Below, in pieces: positions 25,741 to 34,239 of a DNA stretch of 64,000 nt. The notes under the pieces are model-generated. The model was not told the DNA's origin, ran no database searches, and was given only the letters and a program-made list of their open reading frames with translations. A program made the position numbers and the translations under genes. Numbering within the stretch: position 1 is the first letter of the stretch; every line of letters starts with the position of its first letter. Location of the stretch: assembly GCA_036522815.1 (NCBI GenBank), contig DATDFC010000102.1, positions 1 through 64,000 on the forward strand. The letters run 5' to 3'. The stretch is from AG41 sp036522815. GTDB taxonomy: Bacteria; Gemmatimonadota; Gemmatimonadetes; Gemmatimonadales; GWC2-71-9.

Positions 25741-26301
25741 CTACAGGTTGAGAGCCTGGAGGAGCCGCTGCACGCGGGGCCACTCGCTCAGCGGCAGCAT
25801 GTCGTCGTCCGATTCCAGGATGAAGGAGGGCTCGCTCACACAGCCCGTGGTCGTGAGCGCAGCGCGCTGCGCGCACACCAAGTAGGGATACACTGCGTCG
25901 CGGTGCAGCACCCACACGGCGGAATCGCCCGGGGCGGGGTGCGGCCCGGGGCCGAGCCGGAAGAACATCAGGGTCCACTCGTGACCGTCGAACGCCTTGA
26001 TGCGCGCGTCGTAGGCCTCGGTCTCGTCGCAGCGGCGCATGATGTGCGCGATGATCCCGCAGGGGGCCTCGTAACGGATGTCGCGCTGCGCCCGCGTCAG
26101 CACGCCGGCGACGACGACGTCGGCCGTCGCGAGCCGCCCGGCCAGGATGTGATCGCCTGGAGGCGTGAGCCGCACGCGGTCGACCGCGGGGTGATGGGAG
26201 ACCGCGCAGGCCGAGAGCACCACCAGGAGCACGCTCGCGGCCGCCCCTGTGCGTGCGCCGGTTGCGACGCGGGTGACGTGCCGGTAATTCGTGCTGTCCA
26301 T
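25741..26301 (-). CDS. Hypothetical lipoprotein
   Basis: The 186-residue product has a lipobox signal (ASVLLVVLSACAVSHHP). The mature part includes VVVAGVLTRAQRDIRYEAP, EWTLMFFRLGPGPHPAPGDS and AVWVLHRDAVYPYLVCAQRA, and ends with a short acidic then helical tail (ESDDDMLPLSEWPRVQRLL). Four cysteines could form disulfides. No family is recognised. It is followed by no obvious partner gene and is divergent from the aldo/keto reductase, 206 bp away; that gap shows no clear promoter. Confidence 0.65.
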   Translation of the reverse strand: MDSTNYRHVTRVATGARTGAAASVLLVVLSACAVSHHPAVDRVRLTPPGDHILAGRLATADVVVAGVLTRAQRDIRYEAPCGIIAHIMRRCDETEAYDARIKAFDGHEWTLMFFRLGPGPHPAPGDSAVWVLHRDAVYPYLVCAQRAALTTTGCVSEPSFILESDDDMLPLSEWPRVQRLLQALNL

Positions 26302-26507
26302 ACGACCGATCCTCAGCTCACTGTCTCCGTTTCAACAAGAAGCAAGAGCGGTGCCACTCGGAAGCCGACGCGGGCGGCCAAAAGGTGTGGCGCGATTGCA
26401 GCACCGAGATGCGAGGGGAGGAACCACGCTGCCTTTCATGCGGTTACACGGTGCGGTGGTCACGCACATTCGCAGTGTTTCACCCGACACACAGGTTTGG
26501 GACCAGT

Positions 26508-27386
26508 ATGACACAATCGGTCGACCTTCCGGTCGCGCACAGCGGCAGCTTTCTCCTGGGCGGCGAGCGCCGCGTGTACCGGCTCGGCTTCGGCGCCATG
26601 CGGCTCACCGGTAAAGGCATCTGGGGCGAGCCGCGCGACCACGACGAGGCGATCGCCGTGCTGCGACGGGCGCTCGAGCTCGGCGTCAACCTGATCGATA
26701 CGGCCGATTCCTACGGTCCGGCAGTGAGCGAGCGTCTGATCGCGCAGGCTCTCTACCCGTATCCGTCGGAGCTGGTGATCGCCACGAAAGGCGGGCTCGA
26801 GCGGCCCGGTCCCGACCGATGGACACCGAACGGCCGGCCGGAGCACCTGCGCGCCGCCTGTGAGGGCAGCCTGCGTCGCCTCAAGCTCGAGCGCATCGAG
26901 CTGTACCAGCTGCACCGCATCGATCCCGCCGTCCCGCTCGAGGATCAGCTGGGCACACTGCGCGAGCTGCAGCACCAGGGGAAGATCCGTCACATCGGGC
27001 TGTCGGAGGTGTCCGTGGCGGACATCGAGCGGGCTCGCCAGCTCGTGCCGATCGTCTCCGTGCAGAACCGGTACAACCTCGTCGAGCGCCGCGCGACCCC
27101 GGCGGCGGAGCAGGTGCTCGATCATTGCGAGCGCACGGGCATCGCCTTCATCCCGTGGTTCCCACTCTTGGCGGGTGATCTCGCGAAGCCGCGCGGGCCC
27201 GTGGCGCGCGTCGCCGGGCGATTGCACGCGACACCGTCGCAGGTGGCGCTCGGGTGGCTGCTGCGGAGATCGCCCGTGATGCTTCCCATTCCCGGCACGT
27301 CGCGCGTCCGCCACCTCGACGAGAACGTCGCGGCGGCGCTGCTCGAGCTGAGCGATCAGGACTTCCAGGAACTCGAGCGCGGCTGA
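26508..27386 (+). CDS. Aldo/keto reductase
   Basis: The 292-residue TIM-barrel oxidoreductase starts MTQSVDLPVAHSGSFLLGGE and holds the catalytic tetrad in standard positions: Asp64 (NLIDTADSYG), Tyr69, Lys94 (IATKGG) and His136 (LYQLHRID). Later motifs GKIRHIGLSEVSVADIERA, VSVQNRYNLVERRA and LPIPGTSRVRHLDENVAAA fit the NADP-dependent AKR family related to YajO/YdbC. It reduces carbonyls to alcohols with NAD(P)H; the substrate is unknown. Upstream ATG codons at 26385 would add a cysteine-rich non-homologous extension and were not chosen. Confidence 0.88.
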   Translation: MTQSVDLPVAHSGSFLLGGERRVYRLGFGAMRLTGKGIWGEPRDHDEAIAVLRRALELGVNLIDTADSYGPAVSERLIAQALYPYPSELVIATKGGLERPGPDRWTPNGRPEHLRAACEGSLRRLKLERIELYQLHRIDPAVPLEDQLGTLRELQHQGKIRHIGLSEVSVADIERARQLVPIVSVQNRYNLVERRATPAAEQVLDHCERTGIAFIPWFPLLAGDLAKPRGPVARVAGRLHATPSQVALGWLLRRSPVMLPIPGTSRVRHLDENVAAALLELSDQDFQELERG

Positions 27387-27587
27387 CGTGTGCCACGCGC
27401 CGCGACGGCGCGACCGCAGCATCGCGAGCGCGCGCTGCTGCGCACCGGCCACGGCGCAGGCGCGCCGCACCGGAATGCCTCGCGCGACCTGTTTTCACCA
27501 CACCACGGATCGGTCCGGTTTTTGCCCTCCCCCCTTAGAGCGATGTAGTGGCGACACAAAAAACGATTACGGGGCGAGGGCGCGACG

Positions 27588-29762
27588 ATGGCACGCACGA
27601 CGAGTTGGACCTTGTTGGCCACGACGGCCGCAACACTGATGGTTGCCGTCGCATGTAACGATTCGCAGAGTCCGAGGCCCCGAGCGTTGCTCGGTCTGCC
27701 GGACCTCGGCACGCTCGCCGTGACCGTCACCACCTCGGGCTCGAACACGCCGTCCGGCTACACGGTGATAGTGGATGGCTCCTCCAGCCAGTCGGTCGGT
27801 GCCAACGCCGTCGCCACGTTCCTGGGGCTCCCGGCGGGCGATCACACCGTGTTGCTGTCGGGCGTCCCCTCCAACTGCTCAGTCAGCGGAGCTAATCCGC
27901 GCACCGTCTCACTCATCGCCGGCCTGGTCGCGGCCACGACGTTCTCCGTCACCTGCACGGCGCCACCGCCGCCGCCCACCACCGGAGACCTGGCGGTCAC
28001 CACCGCAACGAGCGGCTCGAACATTGACGCGGACGGCTACACCGTCACCGTCGACGGTGGCGCGAGCCAGGCCATCAGCACGAACGGCAGCGTCACCTTC
28101 AGCGGGCTCTCGGCGGCGAGCCACACCGTGGTGCTGTCAGGCGTGGCGAGCAACTGCTCGGTGAGCGGCGGCACCTCCCGCACGGTGAGCGTGCCGGCAG
28201 GCGGCACCGCCACGACGTCGTTCGCCGTGAGCTGTACGGCTCCGCCGCCGCAGACGGGGAACCTCACGGTCACCACCAGCACCAGCGGCTCGAACCTCGA
28301 TCCGGACGGCTACACGGTCACCGTCGACGGTGGCGCGAGCCAGGCTATCAGCACGAACGGCAGCGTCACCTTCAGCGGGCTCTCGGCGGCGAGCCACACC
28401 GTGGTGTTGTCGGGCGTGGCGAGCAACTGCTCGGTGGGCGGCGGCACCTCCCGCACAGTGAGCGTGCCGGCAGGCGGCACCGCCACGACGTCGTTCGCCG
28501 TGAGCTGTACGGCTCCGCCGCCGCAGACGGGCAACCTCACGGTGACCGCGAGCACGTCGGGATCGAACCTCGATCCCGACGGCTACACCGCGACGGTGGA
28601 CGGCGGTGCGAGCCAGAGCGTCGCGACCAACGGGAGCGTGACCTTCACGGGGCTCTCGGCGGGGAGTCACTCGGTGGCGCTGTCCGGAGTCGCCGCGAAC
28701 TGCTCGGTGAGCGGGGCGAACCCGCAGACCGTCACCGTGCCCTCGGGCGGGACCGCGACGGCGACCTTCACCGTGAGCTGCGCCCCGACCGGCGGTGGTA
28801 ACGGCACGCTGACGGTGACGACCAGCACCACGGGCTCGGACCTCGACCCCGACGGGTACACCGTCATTGTCGACGGCGGGGCGGCGAGCCAGCCGATTGC
28901 GACGAACGGCAGCGTCTCGTTCACCGGACCGGCGGGGGATCACACCGTGGCGCTGTCCGGCGTGGCGGCGAACTGCAGCGTGAGCGGGGCGAACCCGCGC
29001 ACTGTCACCGTACCGTCCGGTGAGACCGTGTCCACGACCTTCAGCGTGACGTGCGCGGCGACCGGTGGAGGCACCGGCAGCGTGACGGTCACCACCAGCA
29101 CGACGGGCTCGAACCTCGATCCTGACGGCTACACGGTCACGATCGACGGCTCGTTCAGCCAGCCGATCGCGACCAACGGCAGCGTGACCTTCACGGGTCC
29201 GTCGGGCGACCATTCGCTCGCGTTGTCGGGCGTGGCCTCGAACTGCACCGTCAGCGGGGCGAACCCCCGCACCGTCACCGTGCCGTCCGGCGGCACCACC
29301 ACCACGACCTTCTCCGTGAGCTGCGCGGCAACCGGCGGTGGCGGCAGTGGTGAAGTCATCGGTCAGGGGCAGATCGGGAGCGGCTCGCCCACTCCGGGGA
29401 GCGATGCGACCACGTTCAACTTCGACATCCGGTCCGACCTCACGGGACGGTTCACTGGGACCGACTGGGCCGACCTGCACGCCCCCAATCAGCCCGCCAC
29501 TCTGACCACCGACCCGGTGGCCGATCCCGCCACGTCGTTCACGGCGTACCGCAACAGCTCGAGCGCCTGCAGCGACCCGACCCGCGGCGTGGAGGTCGAC
29601 GCCGTGGGTCGTGAGGATACCGGCAATCTCGTGGCCTATACCCTGACCGTGTGCGACAACGGCCCGGCCGGGAGCGGCAGCGACTTCTTCCAGGTGTTCA
29701 TTCCGTCGGAAGGGTTCGGCGTCTCCGGCGCCGTGACCAGCGGCGACGTCTCCAAGCGCTGA
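27588..29762 (+). CDS. Repeat lipoprotein with six ~91-residue beta repeats and a shared C-terminal domain
   Basis: The 724-residue product has a lipoprotein signal (ATTAATLMVAVACNDSQSP). Residues 41-586 are six tandem repeats starting GTLAVTVTTSGSN, GDLAVTTATSGSN, GNLTVTTSTSGSN, GNLTVTASTSGSN, GTLTVTTSTTGSD and GSVTVTTSTTGSN. Each holds DGYTVTVDGGASQAI, a GSVTFSGLSAASHTV-type hairpin, LSGVASNCSVSG with a conserved Cys, and a closing strand ending in C-T/A. Repeats 2-6 start exactly 273 bp apart. The pattern is PEGA-like, suggesting an extended surface stalk stabilised by one disulfide per repeat. The last 120 residues match the lipoprotein at 21689. The protein is almost free of Lys and Arg outside its ends, as expected for a surface protein. 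Function is inferred only. Confidence 0.8.
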   Translation: MARTTSWTLLATTAATLMVAVACNDSQSPRPRALLGLPDLGTLAVTVTTSGSNTPSGYTVIVDGSSSQSVGANAVATFLGLPAGDHTVLLSGVPSNCSVSGANPRTVSLIAGLVAATTFSVTCTAPPPPPTTGDLAVTTATSGSNIDADGYTVTVDGGASQAISTNGSVTFSGLSAASHTVVLSGVASNCSVSGGTSRTVSVPAGGTATTSFAVSCTAPPPQTGNLTVTTSTSGSNLDPDGYTVTVDGGASQAISTNGSVTFSGLSAASHTVVLSGVASNCSVGGGTSRTVSVPAGGTATTSFAVSCTAPPPQTGNLTVTASTSGSNLDPDGYTATVDGGASQSVATNGSVTFTGLSAGSHSVALSGVAANCSVSGANPQTVTVPSGGTATATFTVSCAPTGGGNGTLTVTTSTTGSDLDPDGYTVIVDGGAASQPIATNGSVSFTGPAGDHTVALSGVAANCSVSGANPRTVTVPSGETVSTTFSVTCAATGGGTGSVTVTTSTTGSNLDPDGYTVTIDGSFSQPIATNGSVTFTGPSGDHSLALSGVASNCTVSGANPRTVTVPSGGTTTTTFSVSCAATGGGGSGEVIGQGQIGSGSPTPGSDATTFNFDIRSDLTGRFTGTDWADLHAPNQPATLTTDPVADPATSFTAYRNSSSACSDPTRGVEVDAVGREDTGNLVAYTLTVCDNGPAGSGSDFFQVFIPSEGFGVSGAVTSGDVSKR
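27708..29346 (+). repeat. Six in-frame tandem repeats, 273-bp period
   Basis: Repeat starts lie at 27708, 27984, 28257, 28530, 28803 and 29076: one interval of 276 bp and then four of exactly 273 bp. Repeats 2 and 3 are nearly identical at DNA level (for example 28043-28238 against 28316-28511), pointing to recent duplication, while the outer repeats have diverged. Confidence 0.85.
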
Positions 29763-29783
29763 CAGCCACGGAGCCCAGCACCG

Positions 29784-29817
29784 CGACGCGCCTCGGCGAC
29801 CCCGTCGAGGCGCGTCG
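29784..29817 (+). terminator. Hairpin after the repeat lipoprotein gene
   Basis: CGACGCGCCTCG (29784-29795) pairs perfectly with CGAGGCGCGTCG (29806-29817) around a 10-base loop, 22 bp after the stop. No T-run follows. Confidence 0.5.
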
Positions 29818-29949
29818 TGCGTCAGGGAGCGGTCCGGGCCCCGTGCGGGTCCGCGCCGCGAAACTCTCCGCGGGAACATCTCGTCGTCCAACCGTGTCTT
29901 GTGGCGCGAGTGCCGTCGCCACAGCCGCACCCGGGAGACGGGAGGACGT

Positions 29950-30627
29950 ATGGAGCTCAGACTGCTCGAGACGAAGCGCAAGTTCCAGAAGAAGACATTG
30001 TTCCGCGTGGGAGCCACGTCGCTCGCGCTGCACGCCGCGGTGATCGGCGGCGCCGTGTACGTGACGCTGTCCGCCCGGCCGGCGGATACCGCCGTGCGGA
30101 TGGACACCAGCGTCGTGCTGCTCGCGCCGGCGCAGCGGCAGCCGGCCCTGCCTCCCCCCGCCCAGCTCGCGGAGCCGCTGCGGGGATTTCAGACCGTGAC
30201 CGTCCCGACCCAGCTGCCCACGTCCATGCCGAAGCTCGACCTGCAGGAGCGATTCGACCCGAAGGATTACTCCGGGATCGGCGTCGAAGGCGGCCGCGCC
30301 AACGGGGTCGTGCCTTCGGGAAACGAGGTCTACTCGGAGGCGCTGGTGGAGGAGCGCCCCGCGCTGCTCTCCGCGCCGCCCGCGCCCTACCCCGATCTCT
30401 TGAAGCGGGCCGGGATCCACGGCCGCGTGCTGCTGCGGGCCATCGTCGACACCACGGGTCGCGTGGAGCCCAGCTCGATCGAGATCGCCACCAGTCCTAA
30501 CCCCGGCTTCGATCAACCCGCCCGCGAGTGGATCCTCAAGGCGCTGTTCCGGCCGGCCCGGGTGCACGGCAGGGCGGTCCGTGTCCACATCACTCAGCCG
30601 CTCGACTACTCGGTCACCTCTGGCTGA
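29950..30627 (+). CDS. TonB-family energy transducer
   Basis: GGGAGGACGT precedes the ATG at 29950. The 225-residue protein has a cytoplasmic basic start (LLETKRKFQKKTLFRVG), a single membrane anchor (TSLALHAAVIGGAVYVTLSA) and a proline-rich linker, shorter than usual. The C-terminal TonB domain reads YPDLLKRAGIHGRVLLRAIV, VDTTGRVEPSSIEIATS, REWILKALFRPARVHGRAVR and VHITQPLDY. Such proteins couple proton-motive force to outer-membrane receptors; no receptor or ExbB/ExbD gene is in the window. A small membrane protein gene follows 21 bp later and may be co-transcribed. Confidence 0.83.
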   Translation: MELRLLETKRKFQKKTLFRVGATSLALHAAVIGGAVYVTLSARPADTAVRMDTSVVLLAPAQRQPALPPPAQLAEPLRGFQTVTVPTQLPTSMPKLDLQERFDPKDYSGIGVEGGRANGVVPSGNEVYSEALVEERPALLSAPPAPYPDLLKRAGIHGRVLLRAIVDTTGRVEPSSIEIATSPNPGFDQPAREWILKALFRPARVHGRAVRVHITQPLDYSVTSG

Positions 30628-30648
30628 CGCGCCACGAAGGAGTCGCTC

Positions 30649-30849
30649 ATGTCCAAGCCCATCCTGCAGCTCGCCGCACTCGGCCTGCTCGGTCTTTCCC
30701 TGTGGAAGGTCGGGTCGTTGTTCTTCATACCGCTGGTCTTCCTGGTGCTCAAGATCGCGCTCGTCGTGGGCATCGTGTTGTTCGCCGTGTGGCTGTTCAA
30801 GCGCAACGACCGCAAAGGCACGTCGGACTCGGAGACCGGCTCGGCGTGA
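30649..30849 (+). CDS. Small membrane protein, 66 residues
   Basis: GAAGGAG precedes the ATG. Residues 5-50 form two hydrophobic stretches (ILQLAALGLLGLSLWKVGSL and FFIPLVFLVLKIALVVGIVL), followed by a polar tail (FKRNDRKGTSDSETGSA). It is a plausible small envelope protein downstream of the TonB-family gene. No function or family is recognised. Confidence 0.6.
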   Translation: MSKPILQLAALGLLGLSLWKVGSLFFIPLVFLVLKIALVVGIVLFAVWLFKRNDRKGTSDSETGSA

Positions 30850-30852
30850 CGC

Positions 30853-31626
30853 TCACGCGCCGCCGGGGCGGCGCACCAGCAGCCACACGAACGCCGCCAG
30901 GCCGATCGCCACGATGGCGTGCCGCACCGCTTGCTGCCCGACGCGCTGCGCGAACCGGGAGCCTGCGTAGCCACCCAGCATCCCGCCCACGGCCATGGTC
31001 AGGGCGATCGGCCAGTGTACGATGCCGCCGCCCGCGAACATCACCACCGCCACGGCGTTGATGCACAGCGCGCCCCAGTTCTTGAGGCCGTTCATGCGGT
31101 GGATGTTGGTGAGGCCCATGAACCCCAGCACGGCGAGCATGAGGATCCCGATCCCCGCCCCGAAGTAGCCCCCGTACACGGCGACCAGGAACTGGGCCGC
31201 GAGGAAGCTCCACCGCGGGGCGGGGTCCGTCGTCGCCGGTGCGCTCGGGCGCAGCCGGCGCAGCAGCGGTCCCTGGACGAGGAACAGGAGTGTCGCTCCC
31301 AGGACGAGGAACGGCACGATGCGGTCGAAGGCGGCGGGCGGCGTGTGCAGCAGCAGCCATGCGCCGAGCGTCCCGCCGATGAGGCTCGGCGCCGTGAAAC
31401 CGATCACCCAGCGGCGCGCGCCCGTGAGCTCGTGCCGATAGCCCCACATGCTGCCCAGCGAGCCGGGCCAGAGCGCCACGGTGCTGGTGGCGTTGGCGAC
31501 GAGCGGCGTGACGCCGAGCCCGACGATGGCTGGAAAGGTGAGCAGCGTGCCGCCGCCGGCGATGGCGTTCACCGCGCCCGCAGCCGCAGCGGCGAGGAGC
31601 GCGAGCACGAGGCGCAGGGCGGTCAC
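30853..31626 (-). CDS. TauE/SafE-family permease
   Basis: From the GTG at 31626 (upstream codons give a hydrophilic extension unlike the family) the 257-residue protein reads VTALRLVLALLAAAAAGAVN, AIAGGGTLLTFPAIVGLGV, VANATSTVALWPGSLGSMW, LLLHTPPAAFDRIVPFLVLG, VAVYGGYFGAGIGILMLAVL, NGLKNWGALCINAVAVVMFA and GGMLGGYAGSRFAQRV. The two glycine-rich repeats (AIAGGGTLLT and YGGYFGAGIGI) are the TauE/SafE signature. The family exports sulfite, sulfonates or other organic anions; substrate is unknown. It is convergent with the small membrane protein gene. Confidence 0.87.
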   Translation of the reverse strand: MTALRLVLALLAAAAAGAVNAIAGGGTLLTFPAIVGLGVTPLVANATSTVALWPGSLGSMWGYRHELTGARRWVIGFTAPSLIGGTLGAWLLLHTPPAAFDRIVPFLVLGATLLFLVQGPLLRRLRPSAPATTDPAPRWSFLAAQFLVAVYGGYFGAGIGILMLAVLGFMGLTNIHRMNGLKNWGALCINAVAVVMFAGGGIVHWPIALTMAVGGMLGGYAGSRFAQRVGQQAVRHAIVAIGLAAFVWLLVRRPGGA

Positions 31627-31721
31627 GCCACTAGTGTAGTCGCCAGCGGGCCTTGCGGCCACGTGCTCCCATCGTCCATCGTTGCCCGCGGGGCGCAGTC
31701 CAACCACAAGGAGGAGCTCGG

Positions 31722-31967
31722 ATGGCACCGGTCACGGTTCAACGCTTCGTCAAGGAGCTGGAAAAGTTGAAGCAGCAGGTGGACGCGGGAACCCTCACGC
31801 CTCCGGATTACGATAGTCGCCTGGCGCGCATCATCCGCGAGCTGCGCGAGCAGGGTCTGGACGCCGATCGCGCCGCGATCACGGCGGCGCTCGCCGACGC
31901 GGCCAAACGAGGCATCATCACGCCCGAGGTGCAGGAGCACCTCCGCCACCGGCTCGGGCTCGCCTGA
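31722..31967 (+). CDS. Small SHOCT-like helical protein, first gene of PQQ operon
   Basis: AAGGAGGAG (31708-31716) sets the ATG. The 81-residue product reads FVKELEKLKQQVDAGTLTPP, DYDSRLARIIRELREQGLDA and DAAKRGIITPEVQEHLRHRL. The K-x-L-K-x-x-x-D-A-G-x-L-T-x-x-x-(D/E)-(Y/F) pattern is close to the SHOCT short C-terminal domain, here as an almost stand-alone protein. Its stop shares one base with the PQQ-dehydrogenase ATG (TGATG), so translation is coupled. Its role in the operon is unknown. Confidence 0.65.
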   Translation: MAPVTVQRFVKELEKLKQQVDAGTLTPPDYDSRLARIIRELREQGLDADRAAITAALADAAKRGIITPEVQEHLRHRLGLA

Positions 31968-33736
31968 TGGGGAAGGGGGCGGGCGCGCTCGCCCTGCTGT
32001 TCGTCACGCTCGGTCCGAGGCATGCTCGGGCACAGGACGCCGGCGAGGACGGCCAGTGGACCATGCCCGGCCGGGACTATGCCGCCACGCGCTACAGTCC
32101 GTTGGCGCAGATCAGCGTGGCCAACGCGAGCCGGCTGCGGCCCGTGTGGACGTTCTCGACGGGCGTGCTGGGCGGCCACGAGGGCCAGCCGCTGGTCGTG
32201 GGCCACACGCTGTACGTGGTGACCCCGTACCCGAACGTGCTGTACGCGTTCGACCTCACCAAGCCCGACTATCCGCTCAAATGGAAGTACCGCCCCGACG
32301 TGGATCCCAACGCCGTGGGGATCGCCTGCTGCGATGCGATCAACCGCGGCGCGTTCTACGCCGAGGGAAGAATCGTCTACAACCTGCTGGACGGCCGGAC
32401 CGTGGCGATCGACACCGCCACCGGGGAAGAATTATGGAAGACGAAGATCGCCGATCTGTCGCAGGGCGAGACCACACCCGTCGCCCCGTTCATCGTCAAG
32501 CGTCGTGTGATCGTCGGCGCGTCGGGGGGGGAGTTCGGCATCCACGGCTGGGTAAAGGGGCTCGATCTGCGCACCGGCCGGATCGCGTGGACGGCGTACA
32601 ACATGGGACCGGACAGCGAGATGCTCGCGTGGCCGGGGACGGTGCGGTCGTTCTACGGGAAGCAAAAAGACCTGGGCGTCACGACCTGGCCGAAAGACGG
32701 CTGGGCCCACGGCGGCGGGCCGGTCTGGGGATGGATGTCCTACGACCCCCGTCTCGACCTGGTGTACTACGGCGTTGGCAACCCCGGCCCGTACAACCCG
32801 GAGCAGCGTCCGGGCGATAACAAGTGGACCGCCAGCGTGGTCGCCCGGCGGCCCGATGACGGCGCTCTCGTGTGGGCCTACCAGTTCACGCCGCACGACA
32901 GTTGGGACTACGACGCCACCGCCGAGAATATCCTCGCCGACTTGGTCCTCGGGGGTGAGGAGCGGAACGTCTTGGTCCATTTCGACAAGAACGGCTTCGC
33001 GTACACGCTCGATCGCGCCACGGGCGAAGTGCTCGTCGCCGAGCCGTTCGTGCCCGTGAGCTGGGCCACGCGCGTGGACCGGGCGAGCGGCCGGCCGGTG
33101 ATCGACTCGACCAAGCTCACGGGCGCGTCGCGCGGCAACGTGAAGGACATCTGTCCCAGCCTCGAGGGCGGCAAGACGCCCGCCGCACCGGCGGCGTACT
33201 CGGCGCGCACGAAGCTATTCTACGTTCCCACCAACAACCTCTGCATGGACTACGAGGCGGTGCCGGTGACCCGCATCGCCGGCACGCCGTTCATCGGGGC
33301 GAATACACCGTACCACGCCGGCCCGGGCGGGCAGATGGGCGCGTTCATCGCGTGGGATGCGGCCCGCGGCCGCAAGGTGTGGGCGATCGAAGAGCCGTAC
33401 CCGGTGTGGAGCGGCGTGCTCGCCACGGCCGGAAACGTCGTCTTCTACGGGACGCTCGATGGCTGGTTCAAGGCCGCCGACGCGACGAGCGGGCGGCTGC
33501 TGTGGAAGTTCAAAGTCGGTTCGGGGGTCGTGGGGAATCCCATCGCCTACACCGGCCCCGACGGCAAGCAGTACGTGGCGGTGTACGCCGGGATCGGCGG
33601 CGACTGGTTCCTGCTCGCCGGGGACGTGCGCTCCGATGACCCGGCCGACGTGCGGCCGCCCGCCGATTTCATGCGCGACATCGCGCGCCACACGAGCCAG
33701 GGCGGCATGGTGTGGCTGTTCGGACTGGGTCCATGA
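31967..33736 (+). CDS. PQQ-dependent alcohol dehydrogenase, lanthanide-type signature
   Basis: This 589-residue periplasmic quinoprotein has a short signal peptide (GALALLFVTLGPRHARA) and the eight-bladed propeller tryptophan-docking pattern. Family hallmarks: adjacent Cys121-Cys122 (GIACCDAINRG, the disulfide over PQQ), GASGGEFG (Glu189, metal ligand), GVGNPGPYN (Asn272, metal ligand), QRPGDNKWTAS, and TPHDSWDYDATAEN with catalytic Asp314 and a second acid, Asp316. In calcium-dependent MxaF enzymes the second position is Ala; an Asp there is the mark of lanthanide-dependent XoxF/ExaF-type enzymes, so this one probably uses a rare-earth ion. It would oxidise methanol or another alcohol and pass electrons to the cytochrome c encoded two genes later. 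Confidence 0.88.
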   Translation: MGKGAGALALLFVTLGPRHARAQDAGEDGQWTMPGRDYAATRYSPLAQISVANASRLRPVWTFSTGVLGGHEGQPLVVGHTLYVVTPYPNVLYAFDLTKPDYPLKWKYRPDVDPNAVGIACCDAINRGAFYAEGRIVYNLLDGRTVAIDTATGEELWKTKIADLSQGETTPVAPFIVKRRVIVGASGGEFGIHGWVKGLDLRTGRIAWTAYNMGPDSEMLAWPGTVRSFYGKQKDLGVTTWPKDGWAHGGGPVWGWMSYDPRLDLVYYGVGNPGPYNPEQRPGDNKWTASVVARRPDDGALVWAYQFTPHDSWDYDATAENILADLVLGGEERNVLVHFDKNGFAYTLDRATGEVLVAEPFVPVSWATRVDRASGRPVIDSTKLTGASRGNVKDICPSLEGGKTPAAPAAYSARTKLFYVPTNNLCMDYEAVPVTRIAGTPFIGANTPYHAGPGGQMGAFIAWDAARGRKVWAIEEPYPVWSGVLATAGNVVFYGTLDGWFKAADATSGRLLWKFKVGSGVVGNPIAYTGPDGKQYVAVYAGIGGDWFLLAGDVRSDDPADVRPPADFMRDIARHTSQGGMVWLFGLGP

Positions 33737-34239
33737 TCGACACGCTCGCCGTTGTGCTGCTCGCGCTGTGCTGCATCGCCGGTCTGGTGCTCGTTCCGCT
33801 CGGGCTGCCGGGGCTGTGGGTGATGGTGGGCGGGGTCTTGGGCTACGGCGCGCTCACCGGATTTCGCACCATCGGGATCGCCACGCTGGCGATCGTGCTG
33901 GGGCTCGCGCTGCTGGGCGAGCTCCTGGAGTGGTGGGTGGGGTTCGGGCTGACCGAGCGGTACGGCGGCTCGCGCCGCTCCGGCTGGGGCGCCCTGGTCG
34001 GCGGGATCGCGGGCGCCATGGTGGGCGTGCCGGTCCCGATCGTGGGGAGCGTGATCGGCGCCTTCCTCGGCGCGTTCGTCGGCGCCGCCGTGTTCGAGTA
34101 CTCAGTGTCGCGCGCGCCGGGTGTGGCGGTGCGGGCGGGGTGGGGTGCGGTGCTGGGTCGCGCCGCCGGTGCCGCCGCGAAGATCGCGCTCGGGGTGGTG
34201 ATCGCCGTCATCGGCGGCTTCGCGGCGGTAAAGGGATGA
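33733..34239 (+). CDS. DUF456-family membrane protein
   Basis: The ATG at 33733 overlaps the dehydrogenase stop (ATGA). The 168-residue protein has several hydrophobic, glycine-rich segments: TLAVVLLALCCIAGLVLVPL, GLPGLWVMVGGVLGYGALTG, IGIATLAIVLGLALLGELLE, GALVGGIAGAMVGVPVPIVG, SVIGAFLGAFVGAAVFEYSV and AAAKIALGVVIAVIGGFAAV. This Gly-x3-Gly-rich pattern matches DUF456, whose function is unknown. Its place between the quinoprotein and its likely cytochrome, with 4-bp overlaps on both sides, suggests a link to the same electron-transfer system. Confidence 0.8.
   Translation: MIDTLAVVLLALCCIAGLVLVPLGLPGLWVMVGGVLGYGALTGFRTIGIATLAIVLGLALLGELLEWWVGFGLTERYGGSRRSGWGALVGGIAGAMVGVPVPIVGSVIGAFLGAFVGAAVFEYSVSRAPGVAVRAGWGAVLGRAAGAAAKIALGVVIAVIGGFAAVKG

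Noticed and set aside
27708..29346. CRISPR-like regular repeat
   Set aside because: The 273-bp units are contiguous, in frame and code for a beta-repeat protein; there are no spacers.
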